A stretch of 64,000 nucleotides of DNA from Podospora comata. Taxonomy: Eukaryota > Ascomycota > Sordariomycetes > Sordariales > Podosporaceae. Below, piece after piece: positions 25,533-36,356 of the stretch. Below the pieces are notes generated by a model. That model saw nothing but the letters and a program-made list of their open reading frames with translations, did not search any database and was not told where the DNA came from. Numbering within the stretch: position 1 is the stretch's first letter; the number at the start of each line of letters is the position of its first letter. Both the position numbers and the translations under genes were made by a program. The stretch spans positions 3,348,001-3,412,000 of the forward strand of contig CP071494.1 in assembly GCA_017354895.1 (NCBI GenBank). The letters run 5' to 3'.

Positions 25533-26677
25533 TGGTTTTTTAAACATGCGACAGCATGGTGAGTGGTGAGTGGTTGATAGCACCTGCCTATTTTGGGGTG
25601 GAATTTTGAGGGAGGGGTGGTATGGCGGTAAGAAACGTGCTAGAGAAAAAAGGGGGGAAGGTGCGATGAGGTTGATTTTAGACGCGCGCTACCCGCACAG
25701 GTTTTGCAGGTGTGAGGTTCTGTGGGATTTGTTGGGGGGAATAAGGAGGGCAGTGTTGAAGGTGCATGTGGATTTGAGGTGGGTGAGTGGTTTCTGAAAC
25801 GATGATAGATGTTAGTAATGAGTTTGGTGGGGTTGGTGAGTGGTGGGTGAGGGTGAGAATTTGATTGAGTGGGTGATAAGTGAGAGTGAGTGGGATGTGA
25901 GCAGGAGAATGCTAAATCTTTAAATAAATGGGCTAGTCATCGTGAGTAAATGTGACGATGAATTGGAGGGAGGGAGTTTCGAAGCTGTGAATATGGGACA
26001 GAGCCGAGGATATGTGTAAAGAAGGTAATTCTGGTTGGATGCTCTTGCTTTGGCTATGATGATGATGACAAAAATCACAGGACGCCAGAATATTTCTTTG
26101 ATCTCGCTCCAAATCAAACCCTCAACACCCTACCAAGGTACCCTACAAACTTCTATCTCATCATTATCCGCCTTTGCGTCTTTTCATTGCAGCCCTCTCC
26201 ACCTTTCTGTTTTCTTCCAATCACTATTAATATATCAGATGACCAGGAAACAAGCCATACATAGAAGTGGCCATACCCCACGTAGCCGCCACCGAAGCCT
26301 AATGTGACCACTTGCAAATGTGTTAGATTAGGTATACCTAAACCAACATAGGGTCGGTCTATGGATATATTCCAAAGTACGGGCCATTTCTTGGTCATCT
26401 AACCAACTTTCCGCCGCATCCAGCCTCTTGACATATTCCGATCTCAAGGAGCACCCTTAAATTGGGGCTTATTCTCCAGCATATCTCTTATCTGCCTCTG
26501 CAGCGCCTCGGAATGATTTTATCATAGACATCTGCCCGGTCCTCCACCAGAGAATGCGTCAAGAGAAACTTCACCAAAGGTTTGCTTCTACCCGCTCAAA
26601 GCCATCATGTAACGGTCGCTCCAACGGCCTGATACCCGTAAATTGATCCAAGGGTGCTCGGCCTCCTCGTACTTCCC

Positions 26678-28165
26678 CTAGCTATCGAGCACACTCGCAA
26701 GGTTATTCATGCTGGTAAGTGTGTCGGGATGTTCCTTGCCCAACACCTTCTCACGTAGCTGTAGCGTCTGCCGATGCATCTGCTCGGCCTCCTTGTACTT
26801 CCCCTGGCTATTGAGCACACTCGCAAGGTTATTCATGCTGGTAAGTGTGTCGGGATGCTCATTGCCCAACACCTTCTCACGTAGCTGTAGCGTCTGCCGA
26901 TGCATCTGCTCGGCCTCCTCGTACTTCCCCTGGCTATCGAGCATACTCGCAAGGTTATTCATGCTAGTAAGTGTGTTGGGATGCTCCTTGCCCAACACCT
27001 TCTCACGTAGCTGTAGCGTCTGCCGATGTATCTGCTCGGCCTCCTCGTACTTCCCCTGGCTATTGAGCACAAACGCAAAGTTGTTCATGCTAGTAAGTGT
27101 GCCAGGATGCTCATTGCCCAACACCTTCTCACGTAGTTGTAGCGTCTGCCGATGCATCTGCTCGGCCTCCTCGTACTTCCCCTGGCTATCGAGCACAAGC
27201 GCAAAGTTGTTCATGCTAGTAAGTGTGCCAGGATGCTCATTGCCCAACACCTTCTCACGTAGCTGTAGCGTCTGTCGATATATCTGCTCGGCCTCCTCGT
27301 ACTTCCCCTGGCTATCGAGCACAAGCGCAAGGTTATTCATGCTGGTAAGTGTGTCGGGATGCTCCTTGCCCAACACCTTCTCACGTAGCTGTAGCGTCTG
27401 CCGATGCATCTGCTCGGCCTCCTCGTACTTCCCCTGGCTATCGAGCATACTCGCAAGGTTGTTCATGCTAGTAAGTGTGTCGGGATGCTCCTTACCCAAC
27501 ATCTTCTCTTGTAGCTGTAGCGTCTGCCGATGCATCTGCTCGGCCTCCTCGTACTTCCCTTGGCTATTGAGCACACTCGCGAGGTTGTTCATGCTAGTAA
27601 GTGTGTCGGGATGCTCCTTGCCCAACACCTTCTCTTGTAGCTGTAGCGTCTGCCGATGCATCTGCTCGGCCTCCTCGTACTTCCCCTGGCTATTGAGCAC
27701 ACTCGCAAGGTTGTTCATGCTAGTAAGTGTGTTGCGATGCTCCTTGCCCAACAGCTTCTCTTGTAGCTGTAGCGTCTGCCGATGCATCTGCTCGGCCTCC
27801 TCGTACTTCCCCTGGCTATCGAGCACAAGCGCGAGGTTATTCATGCTGGCAAGTGTGTTGCGATGCTCCTTGCCCAACACCTTCTCACGTAGCTGTAGCG
27901 TCTGCCGATGTATCTGCTCGGCCTCCTCGTACTTCCCCTGGCTATCGAGCATACTCGCAAGGTTGTTCATGCTAGTAAGTGTGTTGGGATGCTCCTTGCC
28001 CAACACCTTCTCACGTAGCTGTAGCGTCTGTCGATATATCTGCTCGGCCTCCTCGTACTTCCCCTGGCTATCGAGCACAAGCGCAAGGTTATTCATGCTA
28101 GTAAGTGTGTCGGGATGCTCCTTGCCCAACACCTTCTCTTGTAGCTGTAGCGTCTGCAGATGTAT
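26678..28165 (-). repeat. 126-bp coding tandem array (about 12 TPR units)
   Basis: Eleven full and one partial copy of a 126-bp unit encoding a 42-residue TPR that starts [19 protein letters not shown]. Units differ from one another mainly at positions 4, 7, 10, 13, 14, 17, 22, 24, 25, 27, 38 and 39; the rest is almost invariant. Variants such as LREK/LQEK, GKEHP/GNEHP/GKEHR, DSQ/NSQ and MHR/IHR/IYR appear in shuffled combinations. That is the pattern left by unequal exchange or gene conversion among units. Confidence 0.93.
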
Positions 28166-31100
28166 CTGACCCTCTCCAAGAGTCCGTTTCCGTATTTCCA
28201 GCACCTTCTTTCGTAACACCTCAGACTCCTCTAAGCGAGCCAGATGGGTGTAGGTTTCCGCGAGATCGGCCATGGAGCTTACTGTATCAGGATGTTCATT
28301 GCCATATAACACTTCGTAACTCTTATAAACCTTCTCCTGCCAAGTTGCCGCTGTTTCAAAATCCTGATTCTCCGCACACGACAGCGCGAGCTTGGACATC
28401 TTTTCGAGCGCCTCCGGATGCTCTTCGCCTAGGTCATTCTGAAGTCTTTTCACGTCGTCCTCGAGCTGCCACACTAGCAGACGTTGTTCGGAAGGTGAAT
28501 GAAGCTTCTCACGCGATGCCTCTGACAAGAGCTCCGGGTCGAGTTCTGTAACAAGCTGATCTAGGCCACTGTCTCGCTCTTTCGAGAGATTTCTTTCTTC
28601 TGGAGTGTTTTCAGGTGAGCCGTCCCATTGGTCCGCCGAACTATCACCTGGTGAGATGCCTTGGGGTTGACTTGTCTTACCGTTAATAACATGAGTCGTG
28701 CTGTTGGTGCTGGGAGCCCTATCCTGAGTATGTTGTTCCAACGACTGCTTTTGCAACGGTCGGGAGTTGGTAGCAGTAGTCGGCGAGCTCTCTAACGAGT
28801 TCTCCTCGCCAGGACTGGCGTCCGATGGGCGAATCCAATGTTGGTGCCGGTCTTTATGTCTCTTCAGGTTGCTCTTCTTCTTCCCTGCATAGGTATACTG
28901 ACAACCCGGCCAGTCGCATGCCTGTACCCCTGATGGCTTCTCCTCAGAGACGAGCTCATTGTCTGACGCTTCCCAGTGTTTCATGGTGTCCTTGTGCCTC
29001 TTCAGGCTATCCCTTCTTCCACGCCACCAGCAGCCCGGCCAACCGCACTCCACCCGATCCGTATCAGAAATGTTGTTTTCTTGAGCATAATCTGGGTGAT
29101 AGGTCCATATATGTCGGCTGATGTCCTTTTCTTCCGACTTGCTGGTCGTGCAACCTTGAACAGGGCACTTGTGAGGTTGTATATCCTCACTTGATGGATC
29201 AGTGTTGCTGGGTTTCGAGGGTTTGGACTGGTTGGCGATATCAGGCTGCGAATCTGCCGCTGCCGTACCTGGAATATTGGCCTCGTCATCTGGGGCATGT
29301 GTCCAGTGATGAGAGTTATTTTTGTGCCTCTTCAAATTATCCAGCCTTCCACTACGGTAGTTACATCCCGGCCAGTCACACGCCGCGGGAACCTCGCTTG
29401 GAATGTTGTTCTCTCGAGCATAATCGAGATGGTGAGTCCAGATGTGTCGATCCAGGTCTTTTATTTCGGCTGTGCTCGCAGCACAGCCTTCAACAGGACA
29501 TTTGTAAGGTTTTTCGTGATTTCTGGTGTGCTTCCTAAATACTTGTCAGCGTGGTGATTCTTGGGGAGTAAACTGAACGACTCAACTACATACGCAAGAT
29601 CCCTTTTTCTTCTATACCCCTTTCCACACGTGTGGCACTTGTAAGGTTGCTGGTTTTCAGCGGTTAATGAGTCTTTGTCTTGATGCAGGATATGCTCTTC
29701 ATTTGAATGCCATTCCCAGGATTCAGCTCCAGACAATGGAGAGCGCCATGCAAGTAATTTGCCCATTCCAGTGGCACCAATGAGACTTTCCTCGGTCATT
29801 TCCCCTGTCACTTCCTCAATTTTATCCAGCAATAGCTGAACAACTGCTTGATGGCCCAGTGCTGATGCAGCGCGGATCATGTTGGCAAATCCGTCACTTT
29901 TGAAATCGATGGCCACTTCCCAGTGTAGTAACAGCTGTACTATTTCCTGGTGACCTCGAATGACCGCAGCTCGTAAAGCGCCCCCATGTCTTATGCTCTT
30001 CGCATCGATATCTGCGCCATGGTCTAGTAGCAGTTCCACAATTTCTCGGTGACCGTAGTGCGAGGCAACCTCAAGGACGCTACCGATTGTGCCGTCAAAC
30101 ATCATGTCGTTGATGGCGGTGCCAGATGACAGCAGCACCTTGACCGTTTCCTTGTGGCCCCCCTCAACAGCCGCGCGAAGGGCTGTGTTGGGTGGCAAAG
30201 AGCTGAAGTATTGGGGATCGTGACCGTTGCGTAGCAGCAGACTTACCACTTGGTGGTGGCCTTTAGATGCAGCAGCTTGGAGGGCAGATCCATACGTGTA
30301 ACTCGCACTGTTTGCTTTGGCACCGTGTTGCAACAGTAACTGCACAATCTCTTGGTCGCCCCTTGCTGATGCGACCCCCAGAATGTCAGAACCAGGCCTG
30401 TCCCAATCATCATCATCGGGATCTGCGCCGCGTGCCAGCAGCAGCCGAACAACTTCAAGGTGTCCTAGGCTTATGGCAGCATGAAGTGGACTGCCAACAG
30501 AATTGTCTTTAAATCTGACATTTGCGCCCTTGTTCAGCAATAGTTTAGTAAGATCCGTGTCACCGGCAACTACAGCCTTCAACAGTAGGCTGTCTAGTCG
30601 CTGCGTTTCCTCTGCATCCGTGACAATGTCTGGTATTTTCTCTATTTCCAAATGGTCCACCTGGGTTGCTGTTGTTCGATTCCGGGTGTCGTCACCTTCA
30701 GGGCGATATTCCTCTGGCTGAAAGTCGGGGCTGTTATAGTGAGCCACGTTGAAATGGCTGTTCCGGAATGTCGATGTCTGAAAACTGGGCTCGCGCCAGC
30801 TACGATTTTCGACATACTCGGGAAGCTGAGAGTACTCACTGAAACGCAGCGGAAGCGTTTGCGAGAAAGAGCTTTCAGGTGCTCCTGATGCATCAGGTGT
30901 AACTGCCTTAAGCCAGGCCTCGGCTGACTCGCGTTCTCGTTGAACTCGCTGAAATTGTAGACGGATATCTTCAAATTTGTGTGTGGCCGTATACTCCTCT
31001 GGACTTGGCGATTCCTGGACATTTGTGTCATCAGGCCATTGCAACGATGTTTCCGAGAAAACTTGCGAATTTTCGTCATTCCGTACGGCTTGGCTATCGC

Positions 31101-32698
31101 TATCCGCGGTTTCCCGTACACCATCATGTTGGTTCTTATTAAAAGGATCCGCGGGTAGGCAATGATGGGCAAGGCGTTCTAAATGGCCTTTGATGTGCTC
31201 GTGCATGATTTTGTTGTCCTCGAAGCCAGTGGGACAAAGGGGACATGGCCGCAATGGTTTGGTGGATGGTCTGAATGCAGCGGCCATTAGCTCTGGTGAG
31301 AAGAGCTCTGGTTTTGCGTCAGGGTGAAATTTTGCAATATGAGAAATAAACTCCTCTTGTTTCTCAAACTCTGTTGGTGCCACATGATTATCGCAATGCC
31401 ATGATTTTGTATGAATGTTCTCATGGTCTATCCATTCTCGGTATGAGCCGTAGAGACGATGAGAATCTTGACACACTTCGTGGGTGCATTGGTACGGTTG
31501 GAGATCGTGGATAAGATGTGCCCTGCAGGACAATCAACACTAGGTCAAGTGATACCAAGGTGACAACTTACTTCCAAGCCTTTTCCCCGAGATACCTTCC
31601 AGGACACAGTACATGGCAATAGGGACAAGTGAAATAGTTGCTACTCAAGAGATCTTTAGGCGCAGGTGGCCACTGAAGCACTAACTGGTTTTGGGTAGCC
31701 GGAATTACAGCGGTGGATGCGTGACTCTGGTATGAGAAGACAGACTCGTTGTCGTCAAATCTGAACTTGCTCTCGTCCAACCTTGTAGCAGAAGTTGCCT
31801 CTGAATGTTCGTGTCTTGAAATAGCCGAGGGGGTAGCAAGATGAACAGTGGCACCTGGTGTATTTCCCGTCCGAAAAAGAGCTTCAGAGGTGGCAGGCTT
31901 ATTTGAGCCAGTTGGTCTCACGGTCTGCGTTGGGTCCCGGCTTATCCTAGCAGTGTGTTCCTTCCAGTAGATGAACTGTTGTCTTCGTCGAACGTTGGCC
32001 ATGCCAATCCTCCGTAGGAGGTGATTAGACGCCGAGGCGTATTTGTCCAGGATGTCATTGTCGATTGTAGAGTTTTGTGACGGTTGAAAAGTTTGCACTA
32101 GGTATTGCTTATGTCGATGAACAAGAATCACGATTTCGACTTCTGCTCTTTCATTGATATACTGCTCCCTTTCATGTGCTGCGATGTGTCGAAAGAGCTC
32201 TTGTGTAGCTCTTTCAGGTCGGTTTCGAGGGCTTCTAATTCGCGCTGCCAGACCGTACAACGCGTTGATGGTCTCTGTAATTCCATTTTGACGAAAGTCC
32301 AGTTCATGAGTAGATTCCTCGCTGCTAACAGAGCCAATGGCACTCTGATTCGACGACCTGCTACTGTCGTTATCGGACGAACTCTGAGTCTCCAAATCCC
32401 GTGCTTGTTGTTCAAATGGAAGGCGGTCACCTTTCAGAACAGCCAGGGTGTTCTCAAGGTGATCAAGCAAAGCACTGAGCAGACGTAGTAGCTGGGACTT
32501 GACCAGGACGGCATCGCGGACCCGATAGTCGAGAGAGCTATGGCCTTGATGATGAAGGCCTAAGCTATGCGCCCATAATTGAAACCTCTGTTCCTCTTTG
32601 GTAAAGTGCGTTTGAAGTGTGCCGCTGTGTAAGTTCAACAAACTTTCAAAGACTTGGAAAACTCGCTTTCCCGCGCGATAGAGAGCCGGGCCATCCAT
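26678..32698 (-). CDS. giant AcuF-type zinc finger / ankyrin / C2H2 / TPR repeat protein
   Basis: Three exons on the minus strand: 32698-31572, 31522-29594 and 29534-26678, giving 1970 residues with phase kept at both short introns. Domains in order: an N-terminal helical region (about 1-330) with [10 protein letters not shown] and, further on, [13 protein letters not shown], seen in many fungal C2H2 proteins; an AcuF-type Cys/His region (about 354-495, starting [14 protein letters not shown]); a disordered linker; about eight ankyrin repeats (685-943); six C2H2 fingers (about 1003-1251); two diverged TPRs (about 1395-1470); and eleven complete plus one partial, nearly identical 42-residue kinesin-light-chain-type TPRs (about 1480-1970). 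No intact NACHT or NB-ARC ATPase was seen. The codon before the ATG at 32698 is GTG, so 32698 is used as the start. The protein ends at a TAG inside the twelfth TPR. Ankyrin and TPR arrays usually bind proteins; a sensor or allorecognition role is inferred. Confidence 0.85.
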
Positions 32699-32947
32699 CA
32701 CTGACGCCCTGATCGAGGCTGGGGTGCTTGCTGTGCTATGTTTGAGGTAATTTGAAAGCGGGGTCTGACGTTTTCGCGAGCTGGGTTGAGGTGGTCATGC
32801 ATTCAGCTGAAAGGTAAAGGCTTTGATTGGTGCTTGGGGTTGCTGGCAGCCACACGGCAATCTCATCTTCCACCCCCGCTTCCTAAGTTGCTCAAGCAAG
32901 CGCTGTTCAACGGAAGGCCTCTAAAAGCAGTGCGAAAGCAATCAACT
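32699..32947. promoter_or_regulatory. 249-bp divergent intergenic region
   Basis: The start codons of the large repeat-protein gene (minus, 32698) and the DUF7580 gene (plus, 32948) are separated by 249 bp only. The two genes must share promoter DNA, so co-regulation is plausible. No convincing TATA box or known operator was identified. Confidence 0.6.
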
Positions 32948-34769
32948 ATGTCAGGCTTCGAAGTTGCTGGAGTGGTACTTGGCGCAATACCGCTGGTCAT
33001 CGCTTCTTTGGAGCATTATCAAGCTGGCAAGGGCGCTGTCGCCTCCTTCGTCAAGTACGGTGGTTTGATTGAAAACCTGATCCTCCGCCTAACGATACAC
33101 CAACATCTCTATCATACAGACATTCTCTTTCTTCTTCAAGCGGCTGGCGTAGTAGAGCTGAACCTGCGAGACGAAGACACAGTTGCAGAGTGCTTTCGAC
33201 TGCTGAGGGATCCCGAAGTCGACGAAGAGATTGAAGACTGGCTAGGTCCGTTGAGTGATCCATTCAAGCAGCTTGTTGGGCAATATGAGTCTTCGCTGAA
33301 GGCGATAGTGGGACATATCAAGCATATTCAGCGACTCCCTGATGTGAGTTCAACTGGTACTCTCTATGCAATGTCTGATGCTGATGATTTGCGAACCAGA
33401 CCCAGAAAGATGACCTTGGCTCGCTCCTTCAAGCGAACCCCCCAGATAAAAAGATCACTTTCACGGAAAGAGTCTCGTTCACAATCAAGCGGGGAAAATT
33501 GAAAGCACTCTATGAAGAGCTCGATCAAAGCAGGCTCTCCTTGGGGACTATTATTGAGAAACGCAAAGGCCTGCAGGAGTTCTCTTCATATGAGCCGTCT
33601 CCACACGCCAGTCGCATTGTGCTGAGGCTTACCCAGATCCGCAATCCAGCATGTTCGCTCTCATCCGCCCTTCATAAGAGCTGCTGTTGCAGATGTGTTG
33701 GGAGTCACAGGATACTTTTCCGACTTGAAAGTCGAATACCGATTGATCGGCAACACAAAAGAACCAGTCGACTCCTGAAAAGTTCCACTACATTCAATCT
33801 GGTATTATCCATCGAACCCACCATTTCATCGCGGGCGCTTGTCCATGTATTGTCTCCAGATACAGAGCTGGCAGCAGATGAGTATGGTTAAAAACACTGA
33901 AAGTCCATGCTATGTATGGCTAACTGATGGATAGTCATCCAACCGACAGCCGAAGCGTGTCCCCAAGATTACCAACAGTCAGATTTGCAACTGCGGAGAT
34001 CCCAGCCCGACCACGTTTACAACCCTCCAGGCCAAGCACCTTGGACCTCTGCAAGGCTGTGCGTGATACACATCATAGAAGCCGTATGATTCGACTCCAG
34101 CTTACGGCTGATGTTCTGAACATGGATGACGAGGAGGGAGCCGATGAAATAACCACGGCTCTATCGCCTTCACCTGCAGAAACCCTGAAGAGGGTACTCG
34201 AGCAAGGGCATCTGAACGAAGACACACAACTGACGTATAAACAACGAACAATATTGGCACTCGACATCGCAGCTTCGATTCTCCAGCTTCAACGGACCAA
34301 CTGGCTCGTCACGCCGTGGGACTGCACCAAAATCAAGCTTCTTGCTGTGGAAAACGCTAATTCTACCACGGGAATGAGTGGCAGGATGTTTGGACCTTTT
34401 GTTGAGCAGGAAGTTACCAGATCTGGCCCCCGGACACGAAGTATCAGCAACACGCCAGAACCGAAGGATGTTCTCCTCGAGCTCGCTATTCTCCTGCTGG
34501 AGATATGGACCCATCGAACACTGGAGATGTGGGCTGAAAAGGCCGACCAAGCAATCATGACCGACACCCCAGATCGCCGGCTGATCGCTCTGATTCGGTG
34601 GTTAGATGCCACTTCACAACAGCTACCGTCGCAGTACGAAACCGCGGCTAGGCAATGCGTGGCCATGTGTGTGGAGCAAAGATGGGCATGGGATGACATT
34701 GAGTTTCAAAAGCGCTTTGGGGAGAATGTGGTCAAGCCGCTGCTTGATATATGTAAGGTGTGGGACTGA
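32948..34769 (+). CDS. DUF7580-type protein with hydrophobic helical N-terminus
   Basis: Three exons: 32948-33343, 33400-33881 and 33935-34769, giving 570 residues. Both introns are about 55 bp, have GTGAGT and GTATGG donors, and keep phase; the second carries a GCTAACTGA branch site. The first ~20 residues (MSGFEVAGVVLGAIPLVIAS) form a hydrophobic helix followed by a mostly helical region to about residue 130. Two Cys-rich and aromatic motifs follow, SCCCRCVGSHRILFRLESR and, near the C-terminus, LALDIAASILQLQRTNWLV. The segments around the second motif and the end (RQCVAMCVEQRW) are typical of the fungal DUF7580 family. Biochemical function is unknown. The N-terminus recalls HeLo/HET-S-like helical domains that attack membranes in fungal cell death, but this is resemblance only. 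It is divergently paired with the giant repeat protein. Confidence 0.85.
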
Positions 34770-35552
34770 ATAAGTGAGAATAGCCATGGGCATATCAGTT
34801 ATAGATGCAACAAAGGTTGTTGTTGTCACTCTAGTTAGGTATCTACATGTGTGAACCTCATCATTCTCATCAAGGAAGGATGTCTTTCCATTGTCTACTT
34901 CCCCTGTTCGTATAGTACCTAGCTGGAAGTCTTGAGAAGATGCTATGGTCCAGCATGCCCTTGCCTAGATCTACATAATGGCTAGATCAGAACCATTCTA
35001 TCACATACGAACATACCTGGCAGAAGAATGATTGAACCCGCTTCCGCATAAGTGGGGCTCCAAGTAGGGCTGTGTGGCCTAAGTACCTATATCGAAATGA
35101 AGCTTCCCCACGTGCCACCGTGCCTTGTTCTCTGGCTTCTACCGGGAGAGAGTGGGGCGAAAGGTGGGTCCTACAATCATTGGCTACAAACGGCGTGTCA
35201 TGGTTGTGGTAATCTTTGGTGTGGCTGAATAAAGGCGTAACGGAAATATGGTCGTCTGAGTGTGCTCAACTGGCTAGGTAGAACACAAGGAGATGGCGTA
35301 AACCCCTATCGCTCAACAACTGATGATTCCGATGGTGTGAATCACCGCTGACCTGGCCAGCAGGAAAGATAAATATCTCTCCCAACGCACATGCAACTGT
35401 GTAGACAACAACCATCATCTACCCATCAATTGCAGCCGCCATTGTCCTTTGTACTTGTATCTCCTGTTGCCTGTTTGGCCCTGTTTGTTGTCCCCAGGAT
35501 TCACCACCTGGGAGTCATTACTCAGAGTCATCCAGTCAGACACCACTATTAC
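34770..35552. other. spacer after the DUF7580 gene
   Basis: 3' flank of the DUF7580 gene and 5' flank of the decayed gene that follows. A GATAAATATC A/T-rich element lies near 35368. No gene is supportable. Confidence 0.4.
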
Positions 35553-36003
35553 ATGTCGTTCCTCGGACGATGGGCCAACGAGCATATTGTCTGCGTGGGA
35601 GAGGATGTCAAGCCGGGCGACTATCCTCCCAGCCTGTTTTCGGCCCAGGAGCTAGACTTGTTGCGTCAAAAGACGAGCGACATACCGTACGACTGGGACG
35701 TTGACTGGGACGATGTGGCGTTTCCGAATGTGCCCTTCACGCTTCACCACTTCACTTTTCCCAGTATTTCCACCCAAGAAGAAGACGTTTTCCTGTTCGG
35801 CAAGTCGCTGGCTATGGCTGGCCGCTTTCACGACTTGGAAATCTCCAAGAATCCCGCTTACGATTGATTACATACGTTCAGAGATGCTGGTCAAACAGGA
35901 GACCTACTTTCCCCAAGACCAGCAGTGGATTCTTCGAAACTTGACGACAAAGCAGTTCGTCCGCTCGGAAGCCATTGGGAAATTTGAACTTTGCCATTGT
36001 TGA
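35553..36003 (+). pseudogene. decayed fungal gene, F-box-adjacent hypothetical family
   Basis: An open frame from the ATG at 35553 gives about 100 plausible residues (MSFLGRWANEHIVCVGEDV onward) and stops at 35868. The expected continuation, YIRSEMLVKQETYFPQDQQW then ILRNLTTKQFVRSEAI, is found immediately after it in another frame. The junction reads GATTGATT, consistent with a 4-bp tandem duplication of GATT that shifted the frame. The part after it ends at 36003, shorter than I expect for this family, whose members usually continue with a conserved C-terminal block. The WILRNLTTKxxVR motif is common in uncharacterised ascomycete proteins, some annotated near F-box genes. A sequencing error at the duplication is the main alternative to true decay. 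Confidence 0.6.
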
Positions 36004-36356
36004 TAGATGTTTCCAACTGTTTTGTCCTGGGCAGGCTAACTAACTTCCTGAGAAACCCCGGAGATGATCAAGGGAAGGAATAACTCAACTCCGTCGAGTT
36101 GATCACCGAGACAAGAAGACATGCCCTCACACCGGTGCTCTTCATCCTCGTCGGATGATGGCATCACGACGGATGGCAAAGGCCATGAAAAGAGACGTAG
36201 AAGAAGATAGATACGTCCTGTGGCCCTCTCTGATATCCTGTCTTTCCGAATCAGCCAGACAAAAGCGCCAGTCTCATAAGCACACTCCAGTCTCCCCTTG
36301 GGACTTTCAAAGAACCACCGCCCTCTACCGCTCAAACTCGCTGAACAATCGCAACG
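36004..36356. other. short spacer upstream of the secreted-protein gene
   Basis: Presumed promoter of the gene starting at 36357. No coding or RNA feature was identified. Confidence 0.4.

Larger units (their letters stand above)
23782..26677. other. low-complexity gene-free spacer
   Basis: The first few hundred bases are T-rich and probably form the 3' end of the transcription factor transcript. Then come G/A-rich low-complexity tracts, short minisatellites and a GT repeat. No gene is supportable. The last ~250 bp before 26678 look like a decayed coding tail of the large repeat-protein gene and are described under findings. Confidence 0.5.

Noticed and set aside
26709-28169. 486-residue plus-strand frame opposite the TPR array
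   Set aside because: It is the antisense reading of the 126-bp repeats. The Cys/Ser/Leu-rich periodic product is a by-product of TPR codons.
29750-29830. P-loop-like GATGMGKL in the giant protein (about residues 958-965), a possible ATPase
   Set aside because: The residue after GK is Leu rather than Ser/Thr, no Walker B or other NACHT/NB-ARC motifs follow, and only about 40 residues separate it from the next zinc finger.
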